NCBI RefSeq assembly: GCF_014203835.1
Contig: NZ_JACHJW010000001.1
Span: 4,228,501 to 4,292,500 of the forward strand
Source: Micromonospora polyrhachis
GTDB lineage: Bacteria; Actinomycetota; Actinomycetes; Mycobacteriales; Micromonosporaceae
Direction: 5' to 3'
Length of the DNA stretch: 64,000 nucleotides
Shown: positions 43,081 through 52,595 of the stretch, piece after piece
Numbering within the stretch: position 1 is the stretch's first letter
How the letters are laid out: each line of letters opens with the position of its first letter
The notes under the pieces: model-generated
The model's input: only the letters and a program-made list of their open reading frames with translations
What the model was told of the DNA's origin: nothing
The model's database searches: none
Program-made: the position numbers and the translations under genes

Positions 43081-43130
43081 CGATAGATCCGTTGCTTCTT
43101 CGGACTCAGCGTCGATCCAGGAGGTACACG
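43081..43130 (+). promoter_or_regulatory. Conserved leader of subtilase gene 1
   Basis: The 50 bases before the TTG start share CGATAGATC, CTTCGG, CGATCC and GGAGGTACRCG with the leader of the second subtilase gene (46616-46663). The duplication thus included the 5' leader, and both genes are probably controlled alike. Confidence 0.6.
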
Positions 43131-46100
43131 TTGCACTTGTCGAGAAAGTTCGCCGCCGTCATGCTCACCGCCGGCCTGGTGCTCGGCACCGGCCCGGCCG
43201 GTTGGGCGAAACCAGCCGCTCCGACCGCCGTACCACCGGATGCGGGCGTCCCGGCCGGACCGTTCGCGGGGACGGCCCGGACCGGGGCCGGCACCGTCAC
43301 CCTGCTCACCGGGGACCGGGTGACCCTGACCCCGTCCGGTTCCTCCACCGTCCAGCCCGCCAAGGGCCGGGAACACGTCAAGTTCCTCGTCGACCAGGAC
43401 CGGGACTCGCTATACGTGGTCCCACAGGACGCGCAGCGTCTGGTCCGGGACGGCAGGTTGGATCGCCGGCTGTTCGACGTACGCAGGTTGCTCCGCGACG
43501 GCTACCACGATGCCGCTCGGGACAGCCTTCCGCTGATCGTCACCTACCGCGTCGGGGCCGCTCGACAGGCCGGCGCGACCTTCGGTGCCGCCGGGGCGAA
43601 ACTGGGTCGGGACCTGCCGGCGGTCGGCGGCGCAGCCGTGACCGTCGGAAAGGACACGGCCACCAGGTTCTGGGGAGCGGCCACCACCGGATCAGCGGCC
43701 ATGCGCACCGACACCACCGGTGGCATCGACCGGATCTGGCTGGACGGCAAGCGGCAGGTCCTGCTGGAACACAGCGTGCCGCAGATCGGTGCGCCCGCCG
43801 CCCACGAGGCCGGACTCACCGGTCGCGGGGTGACCGTGGCGGTGCTGGACACCGGAATCGACGGCGGGCATCCGGATCTGGTTGGGCGGGTGGCCGAGTC
43901 CCGCAACTTCAGTGAGGCACCAGAGGACGGCGACACCGTGGGACACGGCACGCACGTTGCCTCGATCATCGCCGGCAGTGGTGCCGCATCGGGCGGCAGG
44001 TATCGCGGAGTGGCCCCGGACGCCACGCTGCTCGCCGGGAAGGTCTGCGAGTCGACCTACTGCACCGACTCGGCGATCCTGGCCGGGATGCAGTGGGCGG
44101 CGGCGGAGAAGCGGGCCACGCTCGTCAACCTCAGCCTCGGCGGGATGGACACGCCGGAGATCGATCCGTTGGAGCAGGCGGTCGAGACGCTGACCGCGCA
44201 GACCGGCACGCTCTTCGTGATCGCCGCGGGCAACGACGGTGGCGAGGGCACGGTCGGCTCGCCGGGTAGCGCCGACGCGGCGTTGACCGTGGGAGCGGTG
44301 GACCGGGACGACAACCTTGCCAACTTCTCCAGCCGTGGTCCCCGGGTCGGCGACGACGCGATCAAACCGGACGTCACCGCGCCCGGGGTGGAGATCGTCG
44401 CTGCGCGAGCCACCGGCACCGAGATGGGGGAGCCGGTCGGGGACGGATACGTGGCGGCATCGGGTACGTCGATGGCGACGCCCCATGTGGTCGGTGCGGC
44501 GGCCCTCCTGGCCCAGCAGCACCCGGCCTGGCGGGCCGAGCAGTTGAAGGCGACCCTGGTCGCGTCGGCGAAGCCGAACCCGGCGCTGACCGCGTACGAG
44601 CAGGGGGCCGGTCGGGTCGACGTGGCCCGCGCCATCACCCAGACGGTGACCAGCAGCCCGGTGGGGCTCTCCTACGGTCGTACGGCGTGGCCACACGCCG
44701 ACGACGAGCCGGTCACCCGGACCGTGACCTATCGCAACACCGGGTCGACGGCGGTGACCCTGGAGTTGGGCGTCCAGGTCACCGGCCCGGGTGGGGCCGC
44801 CGTGCCGGCCGGGATGTTCCGGGTGAGCGCGACGCAGGTGACCGTCCCGGCCGGTGGCCAGGCCGAGGTGACCGTCACCGCCGACACCAGCGTGGCGAGT
44901 CCGGACGGGCACTACACCGGTCGGCTGCGCGCCACCGCCGGGTCGACCGTGGTCAACACCCCGCTGGCCGTGCACAAGGAACCGGAGAGCTACAACCTGA
45001 CCCTGCGGCACGTCGACGCGACCGGCAACGCCGGTACGGGTTATCGGACGTACGTGGTCGGGCTCGACGCGTACCGCCACGAGATGCCGTACGCGGCGAG
45101 CGGCACGACGACCATCCGTCTGCCCAAGGGGCGGTATGGCCTGAGCAGTTGGCTGGAGACCCAGCGGGGCGACGAGGTCGACCTCGCGGTGCTCGTACAG
45201 CCGGAGTTGGTGTTGACCCGGGACACCACGGTCACCCTGGACGCGCGTCGGACCAAGCCAGTCGAGGTCAGCGTGCCGGAGCCGACCGCCGCCCTGGCAC
45301 TGGGGACGGTGGGCTACGCCTTCAGCACGCCGTTCTGGGTCGGGAATTTCTCGGTGCTGACCGACGACTTCGCCACCGTCACCGTCGGGCAACTGGGCCG
45401 GGCCGTACCGGGCAGCCAGTTCGCCTCGACGGTCGCCAGCCAGTGGGCCCGCCCGGACGGCTCCGGATTCTTCCAGGACAGCCCATACCTGTACGCGGTC
45501 TCCGAGGCGATTCCGGGCCGGATGCCCACCGGCTTCGTCCGGCACTATCGACAGCGGGACCTGGCCACCGTACGGAACGAGTTCCGGGGCACGTTGCTAC
45601 CGGGGCAGTGGGCCGACCGGCTCGTGCTGCCGGTACACGACGGTAACCTCGGTACGTGGACCGCCGTACTGCGTGTTCCGGTGCCCGGTCAGCGCGTCGA
45701 ATACCACAACACCAAGGACGTACGCTGGACCGCCGAGTTGCAGATCTCCCGGCAGGGCGACGACGTGTGGCCGGTGACGGAGACGGTCCTGCAAGCCATC
45801 CCGGCCACCTATCGGGCCGGCCGGCACTACCAGCAGCGCTGGAACGGTGCACCGTACGGTCTGTCCTTCCCCGGGTACTGGTCTACGGACGGGATCGTCC
45901 GGCAGGGCGACAACATGCTGGTGAACCTGCCGATGTTCGGGGACAGCGGCGGGCACCCCGGCGGGTCGCTGACCACCGCCGCGCGTACCGCGTTGTATCG
46001 CAACGGTGCGCTGGTCGGAGAGAACAGCGAGCCCGGGTACGGATGGTTCGAGGTGCCGTCGGACCGGGCGAACTATCGGCTGGAGACGTTCGCCACCCGG

Positions 46101-46502
46101 AATGTCAGCGAGTTGGGTACCCGGGTGGAGGCGTCGTGGACGTTCAAGTCGGGGCACGTTCCCGGGGACGACTTCAGCGCGGTCCCGGCGATGGTGGTGC
46201 GGTACGCGCCGAGGTTGGACGTTGCGAACTCGGCTCCGGCCGGTCGGGCGTTCGACATTCCGGTGACCGTGGCGCACCAGGCCGGTGCGCCCACGTCGGC
46301 GGTGCGGTCGTTGACGGTCGAGGTCTCCTACGACGACGGAAAGACCTGGCAGAAGGCGAAGCTTCGCTCGGCTGACAGGGGCTGGGTGGCGACCGTCCGA
46401 CACCCGGGTCAGCCCGGCTACGTGTCACTTCGCGCCAAGGCGGTCGACTCGACCGGTAACACGGTCACGCAGAGCGTGATCAGGGCGTACAAGTTGATTT
46501 GA
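43131..46502 (+). CDS. Secreted subtilisin-family (S8) serine protease, paralogue 1
   Basis: An 1123-residue exported protease. A signal peptide ends near AGWAKPA (about residue 24). A pro-region (to about 210) leads to the S8 domain with the triad D240 (VLDTGIDGGHPD), H272 (GHGTHV) and S447 (GTSMATPH). A long C-terminal part follows, made of beta-rich domains (TVTYRNTGSTAVTLEL; LTVEVSYDDGKTWQKAK). It should degrade protein outside the cell after autoprocessing. The start is TTG 43131: GGAGG is at the right distance, and the paralogue uses the same TTG. A hairpin terminator follows. Confidence 0.92.
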   Translation: MHLSRKFAAVMLTAGLVLGTGPAGWAKPAAPTAVPPDAGVPAGPFAGTARTGAGTVTLLTGDRVTLTPSGSSTVQPAKGREHVKFLVDQDRDSLYVVPQDAQRLVRDGRLDRRLFDVRRLLRDGYHDAARDSLPLIVTYRVGAARQAGATFGAAGAKLGRDLPAVGGAAVTVGKDTATRFWGAATTGSAAMRTDTTGGIDRIWLDGKRQVLLEHSVPQIGAPAAHEAGLTGRGVTVAVLDTGIDGGHPDLVGRVAESRNFSEAPEDGDTVGHGTHVASIIAGSGAASGGRYRGVAPDATLLAGKVCESTYCTDSAILAGMQWAAAEKRATLVNLSLGGMDTPEIDPLEQAVETLTAQTGTLFVIAAGNDGGEGTVGSPGSADAALTVGAVDRDDNLANFSSRGPRVGDDAIKPDVTAPGVEIVAARATGTEMGEPVGDGYVAASGTSMATPHVVGAAALLAQQHPAWRAEQLKATLVASAKPNPALTAYEQGAGRVDVARAITQTVTSSPVGLSYGRTAWPHADDEPVTRTVTYRNTGSTAVTLELGVQVTGPGGAAVPAGMFRVSATQVTVPAGGQAEVTVTADTSVASPDGHYTGRLRATAGSTVVNTPLAVHKEPESYNLTLRHVDATGNAGTGYRTYVVGLDAYRHEMPYAASGTTTIRLPKGRYGLSSWLETQRGDEVDLAVLVQPELVLTRDTTVTLDARRTKPVEVSVPEPTAALALGTVGYAFSTPFWVGNFSVLTDDFATVTVGQLGRAVPGSQFASTVASQWARPDGSGFFQDSPYLYAVSEAIPGRMPTGFVRHYRQRDLATVRNEFRGTLLPGQWADRLVLPVHDGNLGTWTAVLRVPVPGQRVEYHNTKDVRWTAELQISRQGDDVWPVTETVLQAIPATYRAGRHYQQRWNGAPYGLSFPGYWSTDGIVRQGDNMLVNLPMFGDSGGHPGGSLTTAARTALYRNGALVGENSEPGYGWFEVPSDRANYRLETFATRNVSELGTRVEASWTFKSGHVPGDDFSAVPAMVVRYAPRLDVANSAPAGRAFDIPVTVAHQAGAPTSAVRSLTVEVSYDDGKTWQKAKLRSADRGWVATVRHPGQPGYVSLRAKAVDSTGNTVTQSVIRAYKLI

Positions 46503-46517
46503 TCTCCTTCGGGAAGG

Positions 46518-46562
46518 GGCCCGGACCATCGGCGCAAGCCGGCGGCCCGGGCCAACCTTTTT
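46518..46562 (+). terminator. Intrinsic terminator after subtilase gene 1
   Basis: Sixteen-base arms (46518-46533 and 46538-46553) pair with three mismatches around a GCAA tetraloop, followed by a run of five T (46558-46562). This is the most classical terminator in the window. Confidence 0.85.
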
Positions 46563-46615
46563 GGAAAACTCCCAACGGCGCGCAATGTTTTCGAGGGTTG
46601 CCACCGTCCTACCTT

Positions 46616-46663
46616 CGATAGATCAATTTCTCCTTCGGCTTACGCCGATCCTGGAGGTACGCG
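46616..46663 (+). promoter_or_regulatory. Conserved leader of subtilase gene 2
   Basis: Counterpart of the leader at 43081. It contains CGATAGATC, a small hairpin TCGGC-TTAC-GCCGA and GGAGGTACGCG directly before the TTG start. The AT-richer bases 46563-46600 upstream probably hold the promoter. Confidence 0.55.
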
Positions 46664-49600
46664 TTGCAGTTACCGAGGAAGTTCGCGGCTGTCATGCTCA
46701 CGGCGGGGGTGGTGCTCGGCACCGCGCCGGCCGGTTGGGCGAAGCCAGCCAGCCCAGTCACCGGCCCGCTGGGCGTGCCGACTCAGGCCGGATCACCACC
46801 CGGGACGGCCCGGGCCGGGGCCGGTACGGTCACCCTGCTCACCGGTGACCGGGTCACCCTGACCCCATCCGGTGCCACCAGCATCCGGCCCGCGAAGGGC
46901 CGCCAGCACATCCAGTTCCTCACGGAGCAGCATCGGGATGCGGTGTACGTGATTCCGCAGGATGCGCAGCTCCTGGTCCGGGACGGGAAGCTGGATCGCC
47001 GGCTGTTCGACGTGCGGGGGCTGATCCGGGACGGCTACCACGATGCCGCTCGGAACAGTCTGCCGTTGCTCGTCAGCTATCGCCCGGGGGTTGCCAGCCG
47101 GGCTGCCGCCACGTTCACTACCGCCGAGGCCGAGGTGACCCGGGAGCTACCGGCCATCGGTGGTGCGGCGGTAAGCGTCGGAAAGAGCCAGGCGAACAAG
47201 TTCTGGGCAACGATCGCCACCGGCCCGCAGATGGCGCGGACCGACACCTCGGGTGGTGTCGACCGGATCTGGCTCGATGGTAAGCGTCGGGTGTCGTTGG
47301 ACCGCAGTGTGGCGCAGATCGGTGCGCCGGCTGCGTATCAGGTGGGGTTCACGGGTCGCGGGGTCACCGTCGCGGTGTTGGACACCGGTGTCGATGTCGA
47401 GCATCCGGATCTGGTTGGCAAGGTGGCCGAGTCCCGTAACTTCAGTGAGGCACCGGAGGACAGCGACATCATCGGGCACGGCACGCACGTCGCCGCCACC
47501 GTCGCCGGTAGTGGTGCGGCCTCCGGCGGGAAGTATCGGGGAGTGGCACCGGACGCCACCCTGCTCTCCGGCAAGGTTTGTGTGTCGACCTCCTGTACGG
47601 ATTCGGCGGTCCTGGCCGGAATGCAGTGGGCGGCGGCGGAGAAGCGGGCCACGCTGGTCAACCTCAGCCTCGGTTTTACGGACACCCCGGAGATCGATCC
47701 GCTGGAGCAGGCGGTCAACACGTTGACCGCGCAGACCGGCACGCTGTTCGTGATCTCGGCGGGCAACGATGGTGGCGAGGGTACGGTCAGCTCGCCGGGT
47801 AGCGCCGACGCGGCGTTGACCGTGGGTGCGGTCGATCGGGACGAGCAACTCGCGGACTTCTCCAGTCAGGGTCCGCGGGTTGGTGATGAGGCGATCAAGC
47901 CGGACATCACGGCGCCCGGGGTGGATATCGTCGCCGCTCGGGCCAGTGGTACCGATACGGGTACCCCGGCCGGGGATGGCTATGCGGCGATGTCGGGTAC
48001 GTCGATGGCGGCGCCGCATGTCGCCGGGGCTGCCGCATTGTTGGCGCAGCAGCATCCAACCTGGAAGGCGGATCAGCTCAAGGCGGCGTTGGTCGCCTCG
48101 GCCAAGCCGAATCCGGCGCTGACCGCGTACCAGCAGGGTGCGGGTCGGGTCGATGTGGCCCGGGCGATCACCCAGACCGTGACCGGCAACCCGGTGAGCA
48201 TCTCCTATGGTCGGCCCGCCTGGCCGCATGATGACGACGAGCCGGTCACCCGTACGGTGACCTACCGCAACCCGGGTGCTGAGGCGATCACCCTGCAACT
48301 GGGCACGCAGGTCACCGGCCCGGGTGGGGCCAGCGCTCCGGCCGGGATGTTCCAGGTCAGTGCCACGCAGGTCACCGTGCCGGCCGGCGGTCAGGCGGAG
48401 GTCACCGTGACCGCCGACACCAGCGTGACCAGCCCGGACGGTCAGTACACCGGCCGGCTGCTGGCCACCGCCGGTTCGACCGTGGTCAACACCCCGCTGG
48501 CGGTCGACAAGGAACTGGAAAGCTACAACCTCACCGTCGCCCACGTCGACGCGGACGGTGCGGTAACCGGTAACTATCAGTCCGTCCTTCTCGGACTTGA
48601 CGAATATCGACATGACTACTTGTACGACGCGGACGGCACGGTGACCGTTCGCCTGCCCAAGGGACGCTACGGACTGCACACCTGGCTGGACACCCCGCGT
48701 GAATCTGGGCAGGAGCGGGCCATGCTCGCCCTGCCCGAGCTGACGCTGAGCCAGGACACCACGGTCACTTTCGACGCGCGTCAGGCCAAGCCGGTCCAGC
48801 TGACCGTGCCGGAGCCGGGCGCAGTCCTGGCCGCGGCCTACGTGGCATTCACCTTCCCGACGCCGTCCGGGCCGTGGAGCGTGACAAGCGGAGTACGCGG
48901 TGGCCTGACGAACCTCAGCGTCGGAAACGCTGGTCCGACGGCCCCGGCCAGTCGGTTCTACGCGACTTTCGCCGGCCAGTGGGGAAAGCCGGACGACCAG
49001 GGGACGATCAACAACAGTCCCTACCTGTACTCGGTCTCCGAGGTGGTAACCGGGCAGGTGCCTACCGGGTTCGTCCGGCACTATCGGCAGCAGGACCTGG
49101 CCACCGTACAGCAGGATCTGCGGGGCGCGATGCGACCCAACGGGGAGGTCTTCCGTGAGGTCATCCCGGTGCACCCGCAACAAACCGGTAGCGTGACGGC
49201 GTACGTCCAGACCGACCTGCCAGGCCAGCGCGTCGAGTACTACAACACCAACAACGTGCGGTGGCGGGCCCAGGTGTACTTCGAACGGCGGGACGATCCG
49301 GACTCCTGGGCGGTGACGGAGACGGTTCTCGCCTCGGCGCCGACGCTCTACCAGGCCGGTCAGCACTATCAGGAACGTTGGAATGCCGCGCCGTACGGCC
49401 CGACGTTTCCCGACTACCGGCCCACCGACGGACTCACTCGGCAAGGCGACAAGATCGGGGCCAACCCGTCGCTGTTCAGTGACAACGCCGGACACCTTGG
49501 CGAGTCGTTGCCGGACACCGCGCGTACGGCGTTGTATCGCAACGGGGTGTTGGTCGGGGAAAACACCGAACCCGGGTTCGGCGAGTTCGAGGTGCCGTCG

Positions 49601-50041
49601 GGGCAGGCCAACTATCGGCTGGAGGCGTCGGCGACCCGTAGCGTGAGCGAGTTGGGCACCCGGGTGGAGGCGGCCTGGACGTTCCGGTCCGGTCATGTTG
49701 ACGGGGATGGCCCGGTTCGGCTGCCGGCGATGGTGGTGCGGTACGCGCTGACGCTGGATGTTGCCAATGCGGCTCCGGCCGGTCGGGTGTTCGACATTCC
49801 GGTGACTGTCGTACGTCAGCCGGGCGCCCCGGCTGCGTTGGTGCGGTCGTTGACAGTCGAGGTCTCCTACGACGACGGGAGGACCTGGCAGAACGCGAAG
49901 GTCTGCTCGGCCGACAAGGGTTGGGTGGCCAGCGTCCAACACCCGGGCCAGCCCGGTTATGTGTCGCTGCGCGCCAAGGCGGTCGATTCGGCCGGTAACA
50001 CCGTCACGCAGAGCGTGATCAGGGCATACAGGTTGATCTGA
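46664..50041 (+). CDS. Secreted subtilisin-family (S8) serine protease, paralogue 2
   Basis: An 1125-residue paralogue of the preceding protease. The triad falls at identical residue numbers: D240 (VLDTGVDVEHPD), H272 (GHGTHV) and S447 (GTSMAAPH). The signal peptide, pro-region, catalytic domain and C-terminal domains are colinear. The largest divergence is at about residues 625-830, in the beta-rich region. The TTG start has GGAGG 6 bases upstream. The two genes are a recent tandem duplication with separate terminators. Divergence outside the catalytic domain suggests different substrates. Confidence 0.92.
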   Translation: MQLPRKFAAVMLTAGVVLGTAPAGWAKPASPVTGPLGVPTQAGSPPGTARAGAGTVTLLTGDRVTLTPSGATSIRPAKGRQHIQFLTEQHRDAVYVIPQDAQLLVRDGKLDRRLFDVRGLIRDGYHDAARNSLPLLVSYRPGVASRAAATFTTAEAEVTRELPAIGGAAVSVGKSQANKFWATIATGPQMARTDTSGGVDRIWLDGKRRVSLDRSVAQIGAPAAYQVGFTGRGVTVAVLDTGVDVEHPDLVGKVAESRNFSEAPEDSDIIGHGTHVAATVAGSGAASGGKYRGVAPDATLLSGKVCVSTSCTDSAVLAGMQWAAAEKRATLVNLSLGFTDTPEIDPLEQAVNTLTAQTGTLFVISAGNDGGEGTVSSPGSADAALTVGAVDRDEQLADFSSQGPRVGDEAIKPDITAPGVDIVAARASGTDTGTPAGDGYAAMSGTSMAAPHVAGAAALLAQQHPTWKADQLKAALVASAKPNPALTAYQQGAGRVDVARAITQTVTGNPVSISYGRPAWPHDDDEPVTRTVTYRNPGAEAITLQLGTQVTGPGGASAPAGMFQVSATQVTVPAGGQAEVTVTADTSVTSPDGQYTGRLLATAGSTVVNTPLAVDKELESYNLTVAHVDADGAVTGNYQSVLLGLDEYRHDYLYDADGTVTVRLPKGRYGLHTWLDTPRESGQERAMLALPELTLSQDTTVTFDARQAKPVQLTVPEPGAVLAAAYVAFTFPTPSGPWSVTSGVRGGLTNLSVGNAGPTAPASRFYATFAGQWGKPDDQGTINNSPYLYSVSEVVTGQVPTGFVRHYRQQDLATVQQDLRGAMRPNGEVFREVIPVHPQQTGSVTAYVQTDLPGQRVEYYNTNNVRWRAQVYFERRDDPDSWAVTETVLASAPTLYQAGQHYQERWNAAPYGPTFPDYRPTDGLTRQGDKIGANPSLFSDNAGHLGESLPDTARTALYRNGVLVGENTEPGFGEFEVPSGQANYRLEASATRSVSELGTRVEAAWTFRSGHVDGDGPVRLPAMVVRYALTLDVANAAPAGRVFDIPVTVVRQPGAPAALVRSLTVEVSYDDGRTWQNAKVCSADKGWVASVQHPGQPGYVSLRAKAVDSAGNTVTQSVIRAYRLI

Positions 50042-50048
50042 TGTTTTG

Positions 50049-50113
50049 GGTGTTAGGAGAAGGGCCCCCTCCAAGGCAGAAAGCGATAAGAAGGGGTCCT
50101 TCCTAACACCTCA
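50049..50113. terminator. Bidirectional hairpin terminator element, copy 3
   Basis: GGTGTTAGGA (50049-50058) pairs perfectly with TCCTAACACC (50101-50110), and an imperfect inner stem AAGGGCCCC/AAGGGGTCC continues the hairpin. The right end ACACCTCAG supplies the dapD stop codon (50111-50113). It separates subtilase 2 and dapD, which converge. Confidence 0.85.
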
Positions 50114-51070
50114 GTCGTTGGCGTGCAGGGCGGCGTTCAGCGCGATGCCCTGGCCGGTACGAGGCTTGGCCTCCAGCGCCCCGGTGACCGAGTTACGCCA
50201 GAACAGCAGCCCATCGACGCCGGAGAGTTCGCGGGCCTTGACCACCCGCCCGTCCGGCAGTGCGATCTTGGAGGCGGCGGTGATGTAGCAGCCCGCCTCG
50301 ACCACGCAGTCGTCACCGATGGAGATGCCCACCCCGGAGTTTGCCCCGAGCAGGCTGCGCTCGCCGATGCGGACCTTGTCGGTGCCGCCACCCGAGAGCG
50401 TGCCCATGATCGACGCGCCGCCGCCGATGTCCGACCCGTCGCCGACGACCACACCCTGCACGATCCGCCCCTCGACCATCGAGGTGCCGAGGGTGCCCGC
50501 GTTGAAGTTGACGAAGCCCTCGTGCATGACCGTGGTCCCGGCGGCCAGATGCGCACCGAGCCGAACCCGGTCCGCGTCGGCGATCCGTACCCCCGAGGGC
50601 ACCACGTAGTCGGTCATCCGGGGGAACTTGTCCACCCCGTAGACCGCCAGGTATCGGCCGGCAGCCCGTTCGACGACCCGCAGCTCGTCCACCCGGTCCG
50701 GCGGGCACGGTCCGGCCGAGGTCCACGCCACGTTGGCCAGCGCCCCGAAGACGCCGTCGAGGTTCAGCTCGTTGGGTCGGACCAGGCGGTGGGAGAGCAG
50801 ATGCAACCGCAGGTACGCGTCGGACGCGCCGGAGATCGGATCGTCCAGCGACTTGATCTCGGTGACCACCTGCACCGTACGCAGACCCGGCAGTGCCCGA
50901 TCCCCGATCGCTCCCGGTGGCAGGTCCAGTACGTCACCGGAATCCTCGCCGGGCACCAGGGGCAGCGGGCCGAGCCCCAGCTTGCCGGTCGGGTACCAGG
51001 TGTCGAGCACCTGGTCATCCGCGGTGATGGTGGCCAGGCCGATGCCCCAGGCGGACTGCGGGTTCGTCAC
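50111..51070 (-). CDS. dapD: Tetrahydrodipicolinate N-succinyltransferase DapD
   Basis: A 319-residue enzyme that succinylates tetrahydrodipicolinate in the lysine/diaminopimelate pathway. It is of the actinobacterial DapD type, which starts like TNPQSAWGIGLATI. The C-terminal half is a left-handed beta-helix of hexapeptide repeats (GTLGTSMVEGRIVQGVVVGD, MGTLSGGGTDKVRIG). Length matches the family. The GTG at 51070 is chosen, but it and its Shine-Dalgarno (AAAGG) lie inside a 57-bp repeat. Three more in-frame GTG codons upstream could each give a longer protein. Confidence 0.93.
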   Translation of the reverse strand: MTNPQSAWGIGLATITADDQVLDTWYPTGKLGLGPLPLVPGEDSGDVLDLPPGAIGDRALPGLRTVQVVTEIKSLDDPISGASDAYLRLHLLSHRLVRPNELNLDGVFGALANVAWTSAGPCPPDRVDELRVVERAAGRYLAVYGVDKFPRMTDYVVPSGVRIADADRVRLGAHLAAGTTVMHEGFVNFNAGTLGTSMVEGRIVQGVVVGDGSDIGGGASIMGTLSGGGTDKVRIGERSLLGANSGVGISIGDDCVVEAGCYITAASKIALPDGRVVKARELSGVDGLLFWRNSVTGALEAKPRTGQGIALNAALHAND

Positions 51071-51241
51071 GGTGCTTGCCTTTCGTTCGTGAACTGCGGG
51101 GCTCGCAAGCTCGCTCCTCGCCCTCACGGTGCTTGCCTTTCGTTCGTGAACTGCGGGGCTCGCAAGCTCGCTCCTCGCCCTCACGGTGCTTGCCTTTCGT
51201 TCGTGAACTGCGGGGCTCGCAAGCTCGCTCCTCGCCCTCAC
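51067..51241. repeat. 57-bp tandem repeat x3 at the dapD start
   Basis: Units at 51067-51123, 51124-51180 and 51181-51237 are identical, followed by a 4-8 bp stub. On the dapD strand each unit reads GTG + 18 codons in frame ([19 protein letters not shown]) and ends with AAAGGCAAGCACC before the next GTG. Segments TTGCGAGCCCCGCAGT and GCGAGGAGCGAGC match the 60-bp units at 22452. There are no unique spacers, so this is not a CRISPR array. Confidence 0.97.
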
Positions 51242-51266
51242 GGTGACGACGGTACCGTTGTGCAGC

Positions 51267-52340
51267 ATGGATAACCCGCTGACCCCCGAGGTGCTGGCCG
51301 ACCCGGTGGCGTTGACCCGTGCTCTGGTCGACATCGAGTCCGTGTCGCTCAACGAGAAGGCTATCGCCGACTGCGTGGAGCAGGTGCTCCGGTCGGCCCC
51401 GCACCTGACCGTCCAGCGGCACGGCAACACGGTGATGGCCCGTACGGAGCTGGGCCGGGCGCAGCGGATCGTGCTGGCGGGACACCTGGACACCGTGCCG
51501 CACAACGACAACTTCCCGTCGACGCTACGCGACGACCTGCTCTATGGCTGTGGTACGTCGGACATGAAGTCGGGGGTCGCGTACGCGCTGCACCTGGCGA
51601 TGACGGTGCCAGACCCCCGGTACGACGTGACGTACTTCTTCTACGAGGCCGAGGAGATCGAGTCTCGGTACAACGGTCTGTTCCTGGTGTCCCAGGCGCA
51701 TCCGCAGTGGCTGGCCGCCGACTTCGCGTTGCTCCTCGAACCGACGTACGGCGTGGTCGAGGCGGGCTGCCAGGGGACCATGCGGGCGATGGTGAGCACC
51801 ACCGGGCGACGGGCGCACTCGGCCCGATCGTGGCGGGGGGTGAACGCGATTCACGCAGCGGGTGAGGTGCTGAACCGGCTGGCGGCGTACCAGGCGCGGA
51901 CCGTGGAGATCGACGGCTGTACCTATCGGGAGGGGTTGAACGCGGTCCGTATCCAGGGTGGGGTGGCCGGCAACGTGGTCCCGGACCGGTGTGAGGTCGA
52001 GGTCAACTATCGCTTCGCGCCGGACCGCAGCGAGGAGCAGGCGCAGGCACACGTACGCGAGGTGTTCACCGGTTTCGACGTGGCGGTGACCGATTCGGCG
52101 GGGGGTGCGTTGCCGGGGCTGACCGCCCAGCCGGCGCGTGAGTTCCTCGCTGCGGTCGGTGCGGCACCGGTGGCGAAGCTGGGCTGGACGGACGTGGCAC
52201 GGTTCGCCGCGCTGGGCATCCCGGCACTCAACTTCGGACCGGGCGACCCTAACCTGGCGCATGCCCCGGACGAACACGTCGAGATTGGCAAGATCCGTGA
52301 TGGTGCCGCGACCCTGCACCGCTGGCTGGCGCAATCCTGA
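51267..52340 (+). CDS. dapE: Succinyl-diaminopimelate desuccinylase DapE
   Basis: A 357-residue M20-family zinc amidohydrolase. It has [40 protein letters not shown] (the Glu-Glu pair) and [10 protein letters not shown]. It frees LL-diaminopimelate from its succinyl group, the step after DapC. The ATG gives the typical start [31 protein letters not shown] at 51243, in the repeat stub, would add 8 residues. It is divergent from dapD across the repeat array. Confidence 0.94.
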   Translation: MDNPLTPEVLADPVALTRALVDIESVSLNEKAIADCVEQVLRSAPHLTVQRHGNTVMARTELGRAQRIVLAGHLDTVPHNDNFPSTLRDDLLYGCGTSDMKSGVAYALHLAMTVPDPRYDVTYFFYEAEEIESRYNGLFLVSQAHPQWLAADFALLLEPTYGVVEAGCQGTMRAMVSTTGRRAHSARSWRGVNAIHAAGEVLNRLAAYQARTVEIDGCTYREGLNAVRIQGGVAGNVVPDRCEVEVNYRFAPDRSEEQAQAHVREVFTGFDVAVTDSAGGALPGLTAQPAREFLAAVGAAPVAKLGWTDVARFAALGIPALNFGPGDPNLAHAPDEHVEIGKIRDGAATLHRWLAQS

Positions 52341-52364
52341 GTTGGGTGGGATCGGGATCGGGAT

Positions 52365-52398
52365 CGGGGTCGGGGTCGGCTGCCCGACCCCGACCCCG
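52365..52398. terminator. Hairpin terminator after dapE
   Basis: A perfect 15-bp stem (CGGGGTCGGGGTCGG with its complement) closes a CTGC tetraloop. It lies 25 bases after the dapE stop and 18 bases before the end of the next leftward gene, so it serves both. Confidence 0.85.
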
Positions 52399-52415
52399 GA
52401 GGTTGATCGTCCTGC

Positions 52416-52595
52416 CTAACCGCCGATCAGGGATCCTTCGTCGATCGGCGAGTCCGCCGCCAGCTGCGCCGTCTGGTTGGTGGCCTCAACCAGGTTGGCG
52501 TCGTTCTCGCGGGCCAGTCGGCGCTCGGCCACCACATCCCGGATCCGCTGCCGCATCTGCCGGCGGATGCGGCTCATCTCGCTGTTGTTCATCAT
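52416..52595 (-). CDS. Small conserved-looking hypothetical protein
   Basis: A 59-residue, helix-rich protein: MSRIRRQMRQRIRDVVAERR, then a charged stretch and NQTAQLAADSPIDEGSLIGG. GGGGGAGGG lies 7 bases before the ATG at 52595, a strong ribosome-binding site that supports a real gene. There are no cysteines or membrane segments. Family not recognised. Confidence 0.7.
   Translation of the reverse strand: MMNNSEMSRIRRQMRQRIRDVVAERRLARENDANLVEATNQTAQLAADSPIDEGSLIGG

Noticed and set aside
47147-50074. A 975-codon minus-strand frame opposite subtilase 2
   Set aside because: Arg/His/Gly-rich with no recognisable motif; the plus strand carries a complete protease.
51067-51241. Possible CRISPR array upstream of dapD
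   Set aside because: The units are contiguous and identical with no unique spacers, and no cas gene is nearby.
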